DNA from: Oscillospiraceae bacterium | Lineage (GTDB): Bacteria > Bacillota_A > Clostridia > Oscillospirales > Oscillospiraceae | Length of the DNA stretch: 13,892 bases | NCBI GenBank assembly: GCA_016302015.1 | Contig: JAEDOJ010000021.1 | Span: 1-13,892, forward strand | Reading direction: 5' to 3' | Shown here: positions 1 through 6,209 of the stretch, one piece after another | Position numbering within the stretch: position 1 is the first letter of the stretch | How the letters are laid out: each line of letters begins with the position of its first letter | Position numbers and translations under genes: made by a program | The notes under the pieces: model-generated | The model's input: only the letters and a program-made list of their open reading frames with translations | What the model was told of the DNA's origin: nothing | Databases searched by the model: none

Positions 1-396
1 CAGTTGGCCTGCGCAGACCAGGGTCTCCTTGTTGGCAAGGGCGATGCGTTTTTTCTTCCGGATGGCCGCCAGCGTGGGCTGCAAGCCGATCATTCCCACC
101 ACCGCCGTGACCACGGTATCCGCTTTTTCGTACTCTGCGGCGGCGATCAGCCCTTCCATGCCGGAGAGAATACGGATATTCTCCCCGGAAAGGGCGTCTT
201 TTAATTCCTTTGCCGCAGCCTCCGTGGCCATCACCGCCAGCTCCGGATGAAAACGGCGGCACTGCTCCGCCAGCCGCCGCACATTGGTGCCGGCAGTCAG
301 GGCCACCACCTGAATTTCAGGCATTTGCTCCACAACCTCCAGAGTCTGACGGCCGATGGAGCCGGTACTGCCTAAAACGGATAAGTATTTTGTCAT
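1..396 (-). CDS. dxr: 1-deoxy-D-xylulose 5-phosphate reductoisomerase, N-terminal part (cut by window edge)
   Basis: Dxr (IspC) is the cytoplasmic NADPH-dependent enzyme that converts 1-deoxy-D-xylulose 5-phosphate to 2-C-methyl-D-erythritol 4-phosphate, the committed step of the MEP isoprenoid pathway. The 132 visible residues begin MTKYLSVLGSTGSIGRQTLE, with the Rossmann nucleotide-binding loop GSTGSIG at residues 9-15. They end with ANKETLVCAGQL, the conserved LANKE-x-LV region of the family. The remaining two thirds, including the catalytic and metal-binding part, lie beyond the left edge. The ATG is separated by one base from the cdsA stop, and a weak GGTGA site lies inside the cdsA end, so translation is probably coupled. 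It supplies the isoprenoid precursors used by UppS in the same operon. Confidence 0.96.
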   Translation of the reverse strand, partial: MTKYLSVLGSTGSIGRQTLEVVEQMPEIQVVALTAGTNVRRLAEQCRRFHPELAVMATEAAAKELKDALSGENIRILSGMEGLIAAAEYEKADTVVTAVVGMIGLQPTLAAIRKKKRIALANKETLVCAGQL

Positions 397-397
397 A

Positions 398-1240
398 TTA
401 CTTCACCGCAAAAGGAATGAGAAGGATAAGAATTTCCGCAAGAGGGGCGCAGATCATGGTGCTGTCGAAGCGATCCAGAATCCCGCCGTGACCGGGGATC
501 AGGTTGCCGTAATCCTTGATGCCCACCTGACGCTTGACCACCGACAGGGTCAGATCTCCCAGCATGGAGCCGAATGCGCCCAAAACGCCGTAGATGGCCG
601 CATAGAAATAGTTGACCTGTGCAAAACCGAAGCACTTCCACAGAATCAGCGTATAGATCACCATGCCGATCACGTTTGCGATCACACCGCCGATGGCGCC
701 CTCCACGGTTTTCTTTGGGCTGACCACAGGAGCCAGCTTGTGCTTGCCGAAGGCACGGCCCGCAAAGTACGCCCCGCTGTCTGCCACCATGGAGATCACA
801 AAAGCCACCAGAATATAATACTTCCCGCTTTCCATGCTCCGCAGACGAACCAGCGCCCCAATGAGGAAGGGGTAGACAATGCCGCTGAACAGGGCAACGC
901 ACAGAGCGGAAAACTTCAGCTCCGTGTGGGCGGCCAGCAGCTCGCAGAACAGTGCGGAGCTGTAGACGAAAAGGCCGATCAGGGCGCAAAGCCACAGTGC
1001 CTGCTCAGAAAGGATGGCGCAGCCCTTCAGCCACGACCACAGCACCACCAGCGCGGCCATCACCGCCGTATAGGCCACAATTCTTTTATTTTTGAGAATT
1101 CCGGTACGCCAAAGCATCTCGTAGGCTCCCACCATGCAGGCCAGCGCAAACAGCACCGCTGTGCCGATGGGCGGCAGCAGCAAAACAATTGCCAGCAGCA
1201 GGGGCAGCCCCACGGCGGCAGCTAAAATTCTAACCAGCAT
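398..1240 (-). CDS. cdsA: Phosphatidate cytidylyltransferase (CDP-diacylglycerol synthase)
   Basis: CdsA is an integral membrane enzyme that makes CDP-diacylglycerol from phosphatidic acid and CTP, the branch point for phosphatidylglycerol and other phospholipids. The 280-residue protein is mostly hydrophobic, with about seven or eight predicted membrane spans, the first at residues 5-22. The C-terminal family signature is plain at residues 233-259: S-V-V-K-R, then K-D-x-G-N-L-I-P-G-H-G-G-I-L-D-R-F-D, which holds the metal- and CTP-binding aspartates. The length is normal. The ATG overlaps the uppS stop by one base (TAATG), and dxr follows after one base, so the three genes are translationally coupled. 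The order uppS-cdsA-dxr is standard in Firmicutes. Confidence 0.96.
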   Translation of the reverse strand: MLVRILAAAVGLPLLLAIVLLLPPIGTAVLFALACMVGAYEMLWRTGILKNKRIVAYTAVMAALVVLWSWLKGCAILSEQALWLCALIGLFVYSSALFCELLAAHTELKFSALCVALFSGIVYPFLIGALVRLRSMESGKYYILVAFVISMVADSGAYFAGRAFGKHKLAPVVSPKKTVEGAIGGVIANVIGMVIYTLILWKCFGFAQVNYFYAAIYGVLGAFGSMLGDLTLSVVKRQVGIKDYGNLIPGHGGILDRFDSTMICAPLAEILILLIPFAVK

Positions 1241-1980
1241 TACTCCGCACCTCCAAAACGGCGATTTCGTTTGTTGTAGGAATCGATCGCCCTTTCCAAT
1301 TCCTCCGGCCCGAACTCCGGCCAGAGCACGTCAGTAAAATAATATTCCGCATAGGCGGACTGCCATAACAGGAAATTGGAAGTTCTCAGCTCCCCGCCGG
1401 GACGGATGACCAGCTCCGGGTCCGGCACGCCGGCGGAATACATCAGGTGGGAGAAGGCTTCCTCCGTCAGCTCCTCCGGCTTGCACCTTCCTTCCACGCA
1501 GGCTTGGGCAAACTTCTGAGCGCTGCGGATAATCTCCGCTCTGCCGCCGTAGTTCAGGCAAAAATTCACCTGAACGCCCTCATATTTTTTGGATCGCTCC
1601 ACGGCAATTCCGGCTTCCTCCCGCAATTCCGGGGACAGCTTTGACAGGTCACCGAAAAAGCAGAATCTGACCTGATTCTTGTCCATATCCCGGATCGCTT
1701 CCCGGAGATATTTTTCCAGCAAATCCATAATGGAGCTGACCTCTTCCTGGGAACGTTTCCAATTTTCCGTAGAAAAAGCGTACACCGTCAAATATTTCAA
1801 GCCAATGGATTTGGCATAATTCGCAATGGTGCGAAACGCCTCGGCGCCAACCTTGTGTCCGGCGCTGCGGGGCAGTCCCCGGCGCTTCGCCCATCTGCCG
1901 TTGCCGTCCATGACAATGGCAATATGGGTGGGAATCCGCCGCTGGGGTTCCACGGTTTTTTTCTTTGTAAAAAGGCCCAT
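1240..1980 (-). CDS. uppS: Isoprenyl transferase (undecaprenyl diphosphate synthase)
   Basis: A cis-prenyltransferase that condenses isopentenyl diphosphate units onto farnesyl diphosphate to give undecaprenyl diphosphate, the lipid carrier for peptidoglycan and wall polymers. The 246-residue protein carries the family landmarks: HIAIVMDGNGRWAKRRG, with the catalytic Asp at residue 25; FSTENW at 69-74; and RPGGELRTSNFLLWQ then AYAEYYF at 193-215, the diphosphate- and magnesium-binding region. I chose the ATG at 1980 because a GGAGG site lies at 1986-1990 with 5-nt spacing. A longer reading from a TTG at 1992 would place the ribosome site inside the gene. It follows frr after 66 nt that hold a hairpin, and its stop overlaps the cdsA start. 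Confidence 0.96.
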   Translation of the reverse strand: MGLFTKKKTVEPQRRIPTHIAIVMDGNGRWAKRRGLPRSAGHKVGAEAFRTIANYAKSIGLKYLTVYAFSTENWKRSQEEVSSIMDLLEKYLREAIRDMDKNQVRFCFFGDLSKLSPELREEAGIAVERSKKYEGVQVNFCLNYGGRAEIIRSAQKFAQACVEGRCKPEELTEEAFSHLMYSAGVPDPELVIRPGGELRTSNFLLWQSAYAEYYFTDVLWPEFGPEELERAIDSYNKRNRRFGGAE

Positions 1981-2046
1981 AGCTGCCTCCAAAACTTCAA
2001 AATCAGCAGGCAGCAGTATGCTGCCTGCTCAGACTGAGTAACAATA
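1981..2046 (-). promoter_or_regulatory. frr-uppS leader with hairpin and Shine-Dalgarno-complementary arm
   Basis: This is the only real gap in the operon. On the transcribed strand it holds a perfect 11-bp hairpin (plus-strand arms 2005-2015 and 2019-2029, loop of 3 nt), followed by a T-rich stretch (GATTTTGAAGTTTT) and then the uppS ribosome site. The hairpin resembles a weak intrinsic terminator or attenuator. Its downstream arm contains GCTGCCT, which is also complementary to AGGCAGC (1982-1988) overlapping the uppS Shine-Dalgarno sequence. Two mutually exclusive pairings are therefore possible. The regulatory role is inferred. Confidence 0.5.
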
Positions 2047-2601
2047 TTACAGCTCCATGAGCTCCTTTTCCTTGACATTGCAGGCTTCGTCGATCTTCTT
2101 GATGTATTTGTCCGTCAGATCCTGCAGATCCTTCTCCGCCTTCTTCTGATCGTCCTCCGTGATCTCGGAGTCCTTCTTCAGCTTCTTGATATAGTCCATG
2201 GCGTCACGGCGGATGTTGCGGATGGCAACCTTGCCGTCCTCGCCGTACTTGCGAACCTGCTTCGCCAGCTCCTTACGACGCTCCTCCGTGAGCTGGGGGA
2301 AGACCAGACGGATGATTCTGCCGTCATTCTGGGGGTTGATGCCCAGGTCGGAGACCTGAATCGCCTTCTCGATCTTCTTCAGCAGGCTGCCGTCCCAGGG
2401 CTGAATCACCAGCGTGCGGGCGTCGGGAGAAGAGATGGTGCTGACCTGACCGATGGGCGTGTCAACGCCGTAATACTCCACGGAAATCCGATCCAGCACC
2501 TTTGCATTGGCACGGCCCGCACGGATCGCACCGAAGTCCTCCTGCAGAATCTCCAGCGTCTTGTCCATTTTCCGATTGAATTCCTTGAAATCTACTGACA
2601 T
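2047..2601 (-). CDS. frr: Ribosome recycling factor
   Basis: RRF works with EF-G in the cytoplasm to split post-termination ribosomes and release mRNA and tRNA. At 184 residues the protein has the usual length. It shows family hallmarks: the N-terminal MxKTLEILQEDFGAIRAGRANAKVLDRI helix, then the PIGQVSTISSPDARTLVIQPWD domain II segment, and the C-terminal TEERRKELAKQVRKYGEDGKVAIRNIRRDA helix followed by a lysine/glutamate-rich helix. The ATG is one base from the pyrH stop. A strong AAGGAGG at 2610-2616 lies inside the end of pyrH, 9 nt before the start. It is the second gene of the operon, as is general in bacteria. Confidence 0.97.
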   Translation of the reverse strand: MSVDFKEFNRKMDKTLEILQEDFGAIRAGRANAKVLDRISVEYYGVDTPIGQVSTISSPDARTLVIQPWDGSLLKKIEKAIQVSDLGINPQNDGRIIRLVFPQLTEERRKELAKQVRKYGEDGKVAIRNIRRDAMDYIKKLKKDSEITEDDQKKAEKDLQDLTDKYIKKIDEACNVKEKELMEL

Positions 2602-2602
2602 G

Positions 2603-3325
2603 TTATTTGTCCTCCTTAACTACTGTTCCGATTTTTTCACCCATCACCACACGCAGGATATTCTCCGGGTCCTTCAGCGCAAAGAGAATGATGGGAATAT
2701 GGTTGTCCATGGAAAGGGATGTGGCTGTGGAATCCATGACCATCAGGTGCTTTGCCAGCACCTCTTCATAGGTGATTTCGTCAAACTTGACCGCATCGGG
2801 GTTCTTTACGGGATCGTCGGAATACACGCCGTCCACGTTCTTCGCCAGCAAAATGGCGTCCGCATTGATTTCCGCTGCCCGAAGCACCGCTCCGGTATCC
2901 GTGGAAAAGAAGGGATTGCCGGTGCCGCAGCCAAAGATGACCACACGGTTCTTCTCCAGATGACGGATGGCCTTGCCCCGGATATAGGGCTCGGCAATGC
3001 GGCTCATCTCAATGGCAGTCTGGACACGAACCTCCACGCCCCGCTGCTCCAGACAGTCCGCAACCGCCAGACAGTTGATCACCGTGGCCAGCATGCCCAT
3101 ATGATCCGCACGGGTGCGCTCCATCCGGTCGCCGCCGTCCTTGATGCCTCTCCAGAAATTTCCGCCGCCCACAACAATGCCAACCTGCACGCCGGCTTCG
3201 ACGCAGCGCTTGACCACGTCGCAGACATTGCCGATGACGTCAAAATCCAGTCCTCTGTGGGCATCACCTGCCAATGCCTCGCCGCTGATCTTCAGAAGAA
3301 CCCGGCGATATTTCGGCTCGCTCAT
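2603..3325 (-). CDS. pyrH: Uridylate kinase (UMP kinase)
   Basis: PyrH phosphorylates UMP to UDP with ATP in pyrimidine nucleotide synthesis. It belongs to the amino-acid-kinase fold and normally acts as a cytoplasmic hexamer under GTP/UTP control. The 240-residue sequence has the family motifs: LKISGEAL near residues 10-17, the glycine-rich [10 protein letters not shown], the UMP-binding [14 protein letters not shown], the [13 protein letters not shown] segment, and [10 protein letters not shown] near the C-terminal third. AAGGAG at 3335-3340 sets the start. In many Firmicutes rpsB and tsf come directly upstream. Here they are absent and a promoter plus the divergent glnS stand in their place, so pyrH appears to be the first gene of the operon. 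Confidence 0.97.
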   Translation of the reverse strand: MSEPKYRRVLLKISGEALAGDAHRGLDFDVIGNVCDVVKRCVEAGVQVGIVVGGGNFWRGIKDGGDRMERTRADHMGMLATVINCLAVADCLEQRGVEVRVQTAIEMSRIAEPYIRGKAIRHLEKNRVVIFGCGTGNPFFSTDTGAVLRAAEINADAILLAKNVDGVYSDDPVKNPDAVKFDEITYEEVLAKHLMVMDSTATSLSMDNHIPIILFALKDPENILRVVMGEKIGTVVKEDK

Positions 3326-3361
3326 GGAAAACCACTCCTTCGTTTGATTGTGTCTGGCTCT

Positions 3362-3390
3362 ATTCTATAATAATTCCGGGAGATTCGCAA
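3362..3390 (-). promoter_or_regulatory. Predicted sigma-A type promoter of the pyrH operon
   Basis: On the minus strand, TTGCGA (-35, 3385-3390) and TAGAAT (-10, 3362-3367) are separated by exactly 17 nt, ending 36 nt before the pyrH ATG. This matches 4/6 and 5/6 consensus bases. With no gene upstream on this strand, it is the natural start of the pyrH-frr-uppS-cdsA-dxr transcript. Confidence 0.6.
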
Positions 3391-3403
3391 GAAAAATTTC
3401 TCT

Positions 3404-3434
3404 TTTCCAAAAATGTTTTCACTTTGTTTGGAAA
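3404..3434. repeat. Inverted repeat between the divergent pyrH and glnS promoters
   Basis: TTTCCAAA (3404-3411) and TTTGGAAA (3427-3434) form a perfect 8-bp inverted repeat with a 15-nt spacer, upstream of both -35 boxes. It could be an operator shared by the two units. The region is AT-rich, so chance is possible. Confidence 0.3.
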
Positions 3435-3461
3435 TTTTCAGCGAATTGTACGGAATGACCG

Positions 3462-3490
3462 TTGCAGATTTGGGAAATCTGTTATATAAT
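3462..3490 (+). promoter_or_regulatory. Predicted sigma-A type promoter of glnS
   Basis: TTGCAG (-35, 3462-3467) and a perfect TATAAT (-10, 3485-3490) are spaced by 17 nt. Transcription would start near 3497, giving a leader of only about 25 nt before the 3523 start. That leaves no room for a T-box or other large leader structure. Confidence 0.75.
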
Positions 3491-3522
3491 GGTCAGGACA
3501 TTGATCTGAGAGGATGAAAACT

Positions 3523-5250
3523 ATGGAAGAAGAACGGATCCGTCCGGAAACTAAAAATTTTATTGAAGCCTTTGTGGAGGAGGACATCTCCAAGGGCGGT
3601 CAGTTTGAAGGTATGCAGGTGCATACCCGTTTCCCGCCGGAGCCCAACGGCTACCTTCACATCGGTCACTGCAAGGCCCTGTGCATTGATTTCGGCACTG
3701 CGGAAAAATTCGGCGGCATCTGCAACCTCCGCATGGACGACACCAATCCCGCCAAGGAGGATACCGAATATGTGGAGGCCATCCAGAATGATATTCACTG
3801 GCTTGGCTTCGATTGGGGTGACCGCTTCTTTTACGGCTCCGACTACTTTGAGAAGGATTATGAATACGCGGTTGAGCTGATCAAAAAGGGGCTGGCCTAC
3901 GTCTGCGACCTGACCGCCGAGCAGTTCAGCCAGTATCGGGGCGATATCGGCAAGCCCGCCGTCTCCCCCTACCGCGACCGGAGCATTGAGGAAAATCTGG
4001 AGCTCTTTGAGCGGATGAAAAACGGCGAATTCCCCGACGGCTCCAAGACCCTCCGGGCGAAGATCGACCTGGCCTCCGGCAACTTTAATATGCGGGATCC
4101 TGTGATTTACCGGATTCGCCGTCTGAACCACCACCGTCAGGGCACAAAGTGGTGCATCTATCCCATGTATGACTTCGCCCACCCCATTCAGGACGCTTTG
4201 GAGGGCATTACCCACTCCCTCTGTTCTCTGGAATTTGAGGCCCACCGTCCCCTGTATGACTGGGTGGTGAGCAATGTTTCCATTCCCTGCCACAAGCCCC
4301 GCCAGATTGAGTTTGCCCGGCTGGGCATTGACCACACCGTTATGTCCAAGCGGAAGCTCCGCCAGTTGGTGGAAACCGGCCGGGTCAGCGGCTGGGACGA
4401 TCCCCGGATGCCCACCCTCTGCGGTCTGCGCCGCCGCGGCTATACCTCCCATGCCATTCGGGATTTCTGCGAGCGCATCGGCGTGGCAAAATCCGCCAGC
4501 ATGGTAGAATATGCTCTTTTGGAGCACTGCCTGAGAGAAGACCTGAATGATACCGCTGAGCGTACCATGGCAGTCCTTCGTCCCGTTAAACTGATTATTA
4601 CCAACTATCCGGAGGGTCAGTCAGAGACCTTTGAGGTGGAGAACAACCCCATCCATCCGGAGCAGGGCACCCATACCATCACCTTCAGTCGGGAGCTCTG
4701 GATTGAGGAGGAGGACTTCCTGGAGGCTCCCATTCCCAAGTACAAGCGGATGTATCCCGGCAACGAGGTTCGTCTGAAGGGCGCCTATCTGGTCACCGCC
4801 ACCGGCTGCAGGAAGGACGAAAACGGCAAGGTGGTGGAGGTCTACGCAGAGTATGATCCCGAATCCCGGGGCGGCAATCCTGCCGACGGCCGGAAGGTCA
4901 AGGGTGCGACCATCCATTGGGTGGACGCCGCCACCGCCGTGGACGCAGAGGTTCGTCTGTATGAAAATCTCTTCTCCGATCCCCAGCCCGACGGCCCGGA
5001 CAAGGACTTCCTGGAGTGCATGAACCCTGACTCCCTCACCGTGCTGCAGGGCTGCAAGGTGGAAGCCGCTCTGGTGGAGGAGGCCAGGAAATTTGACGCG
5101 GAGGGCGAAGGCCGTCACGCCAGAACCGCTCCCTCCTATCAGTTCATGCGGGTGGGATATTTCTGCATGGACAGCAAGGACTGCTCCGCAGACCATCTGG
5201 TGTTCAACCGCAGCGTGTTGCTGAAGGACAGCTTCAAGCCCGCAAAATAA
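3523..5250 (+). CDS. glnS: Glutaminyl-tRNA synthetase
   Basis: A class I aminoacyl-tRNA synthetase that charges tRNA-Gln directly with glutamine and ATP. The 575-residue protein shows FPPEPNGYLHIGH (HIGH at residues 46-49), the GlnRS-typical LRMDDTNPAKE, and KMSKS-like VMSKRKL around residues 273-279. An anticodon-binding beta-barrel domain follows, from about residue 335 to the end. An upstream in-frame ATG at 3514 is possible, but GAGG at 3510-3513 fits the 3523 start (9 nt) and abuts the 3514 one. Many Firmicutes lack GlnS and make Gln-tRNA through GatCAB; its presence fits the Oscillospiraceae-type Clostridia. It is monocistronic, with its own promoter and a downstream hairpin. GltX (GluRS) is a close relative, but the PPEPNGYLHIGH form favours GlnRS. 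Confidence 0.95.
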   Translation: MEEERIRPETKNFIEAFVEEDISKGGQFEGMQVHTRFPPEPNGYLHIGHCKALCIDFGTAEKFGGICNLRMDDTNPAKEDTEYVEAIQNDIHWLGFDWGDRFFYGSDYFEKDYEYAVELIKKGLAYVCDLTAEQFSQYRGDIGKPAVSPYRDRSIEENLELFERMKNGEFPDGSKTLRAKIDLASGNFNMRDPVIYRIRRLNHHRQGTKWCIYPMYDFAHPIQDALEGITHSLCSLEFEAHRPLYDWVVSNVSIPCHKPRQIEFARLGIDHTVMSKRKLRQLVETGRVSGWDDPRMPTLCGLRRRGYTSHAIRDFCERIGVAKSASMVEYALLEHCLREDLNDTAERTMAVLRPVKLIITNYPEGQSETFEVENNPIHPEQGTHTITFSRELWIEEEDFLEAPIPKYKRMYPGNEVRLKGAYLVTATGCRKDENGKVVEVYAEYDPESRGGNPADGRKVKGATIHWVDAATAVDAEVRLYENLFSDPQPDGPDKDFLECMNPDSLTVLQGCKVEAALVEEARKFDAEGEGRHARTAPSYQFMRVGYFCMDSKDCSADHLVFNRSVLLKDSFKPAK

Positions 5251-5258
5251 TTGCATAA

Positions 5259-5288
5259 AACGGCTGCAGCTCAAAAGCTGCAGCCGTT
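5259..5288 (+). terminator. Strong hairpin after glnS, probable bidirectional terminator
   Basis: A perfect 13-bp stem (5259-5271 and 5276-5288) with the 4-nt loop CAAA begins 8 nt after the glnS stop. Read in the glnS direction it lacks a clear U-tract. Read on the minus strand it is followed by TTTTAT. It therefore probably ends glnS transcripts and may also stop minus-strand readthrough from the flavoprotein gene. Confidence 0.6.
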
Positions 5289-5508
5289 CAGACTGTCAAA
5301 AAAGTCCGGAATCGCCAAAATTGATATAATTTTTTCAGCGATTTCTTCTTTTGGATTTCTGTGAATACACAGGAAAATTTCCGAACTTTTTCAAATGTAC
5401 TTCTCTTGCTTCGCAAGAATTTTGGCTTTCATCGCAACTCCCGGTCTACCGTACCTTTGTACGCCGACGACCGGGAGTTGCTCGACTTCCGAACTTTTTT
5501 GCAGTCTG
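5289..5508. repeat. MITE-like segment bounded by 22-23 bp imperfect inverted repeats
   Basis: The left end (5289-5311) begins CAGACTGTCAAAAAAG and the right end (5487-5508) ends CTTTTTTGCAGTCTG. The reverse complement of the right end matches the left end except for one substitution and one missing base. A third copy of the core TTCCGAACTTTTT stands inside at 5379-5391, in the orientation of the right end. The interior has no convincing coding sequence. It holds an AATCGC/GCGATT pair (5310-5315, 5338-5343), a small TCTTGC/GCAAGA hairpin (5404-5418) and the large hairpin listed next. This may be a small non-autonomous element or a dispersed intergenic repeat. I see no clear target-site duplication. 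Confidence 0.45.
5434..5481. repeat. Perfect 13-bp stem with nested inner hairpin
   Basis: GCAACTCCCGGTC (5434-5446) pairs perfectly with GACCGGGAGTTGC (5469-5481). The enclosed bases contain a second hairpin, CGTAC-CTTT-GTACG (5450-5463). It lies in the convergent gap between glnS and the flavoprotein gene. No U-tract follows on either strand, so a classic terminator is unlikely; a structured RNA or palindromic repeat unit fits better. Confidence 0.55.
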
Positions 5509-5571
5509 TCAGCGTGTCGAAAAGGGTTTTTCGACACGCTGAGGGCGTCGATCCGTGGGGATCGACGCCCT
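5509..5571. repeat. Two abutting perfect hairpins at the 3' end of the flavoprotein gene
   Basis: The first hairpin has a perfect 15-bp stem (5509-5523 with 5528-5542, loop GGGT). The second has a perfect 13-bp stem (5542-5554 with 5559-5571, loop GTGG) and shares one base with the first. The second begins 5 nt beyond the flavoprotein stop on the minus strand, so it may protect or terminate that mRNA, though no U-tract follows. The stacked arrangement resembles dispersed palindromic intergenic repeats. Confidence 0.55.
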
Positions 5572-5576
5572 AAAAC

Positions 5577-6197
5577 TTATCGAATATAATTGGTTCGGAT
5601 GGGTGTTTCCCACAGGGGAGCGGGAACGCCGGCGGCCTTTCCCGCTTCAATGCATTTTAACAGCCATGCCATGTTTTCTCCCAAGGTCCGCATGGTCTGC
5701 ATCCCTTCCTCGTCCTGCAGAACCTCCTCCGGCGTGTTGCCATGCACCTGATTCCAGTACTGAGAGGTCACAATGGGCATGGAATTGATGCCGAAATATT
5801 TGTGCAGACGATCATAGGAGGCGGAGGCGCCGCCCCGGCGGCAGGATACCACAGCCCCGCCGGGCTTGCCCTTGAGCTTGCCGCCGCTGAAATAGAACAG
5901 GCGATCCAAAAACGAGGTACACTGTCCGCTGGGGCCGGAATAATACACAGGAGAGCCGATAATCATGGCGTCGAACTCCTCCAGACGGGCGGCCAGAGCG
6001 TTGACGCCGTCGTCAAAGATGCATTTTCCCAGCTCCCGGCATTTGCCGCAGGCGATGCAGCCGGAAACGGGCCTGGTGCCCACATGGACGATCTCCGTGT
6101 CAATACCATTCTTTTGCAGGGTTTTCTCTACCTCCCGCAGCGCGGTGTAGGTACAGCCCTGTGCATGGGGACTGCCGTTAAACAACAAAACTTTCAT
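5577..6197 (-). CDS. Flavodoxin-family / iron-sulfur flavoprotein-like NAD(P)H-dependent oxidoreductase
   Basis: A 206-residue flavodoxin-fold protein of the NADPH-dependent FMN reductase group, probably binding FMN. The N-terminus MKVLLFNGSPHAQGCTYTAL contains the phosphate-binding GSP-x4-T loop. GSPVYYSGPSGQCTSFLDR near residues 81-99 is the typical flavin-contact segment. Cysteines 47, 50, 53 and 59 (C-x2-C-x2-C-x5-C) match the compact cluster motif of archaeal and clostridial iron-sulfur flavoproteins, so a 4Fe-4S cluster is likely. The electron donor and acceptor are unknown. AGGAGG at 6205-6210 fixes the start and overlaps the end of the helicase-loader gene; the start codon is 12 nt beyond that stop. 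Co-transcription with dnaD and the loader is likely, but no functional link is evident. Confidence 0.85.
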   Translation of the reverse strand: MKVLLFNGSPHAQGCTYTALREVEKTLQKNGIDTEIVHVGTRPVSGCIACGKCRELGKCIFDDGVNALAARLEEFDAMIIGSPVYYSGPSGQCTSFLDRLFYFSGGKLKGKPGGAVVSCRRGGASASYDRLHKYFGINSMPIVTSQYWNQVHGNTPEEVLQDEEGMQTMRTLGENMAWLLKCIEAGKAAGVPAPLWETPIRTNYIR

Positions 6198-6209
6198 ATG
6201 GTTTCCTCC

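Noticed and set aside
356..1225. Long plus-strand open frame (289 codons) opposite cdsA
   Set aside because: It is the complement of a clearly recognised cdsA; the translation is rich in His/Gln/Asp and resembles no family, so it is an antisense shadow.
3495..3525. T-box or other aminoacyl-tRNA-responsive leader before glnS
   Set aside because: The promoter leaves only about 25 nt of leader, too short for a T-box, and no T-box core sequence is visible.
3493..4527. Minus-strand open frame of 344 codons inside glnS
   Set aside because: glnS is secure from its HIGH and KMSKS-type motifs; the antisense translation has no recognisable features or ribosome site.
5351..5589. Small open frames in the glnS-flavoprotein gap
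   Set aside because: They cross perfect inverted repeats, have no convincing ribosome site and overlap each other in several frames, so structure explains the region better than coding.
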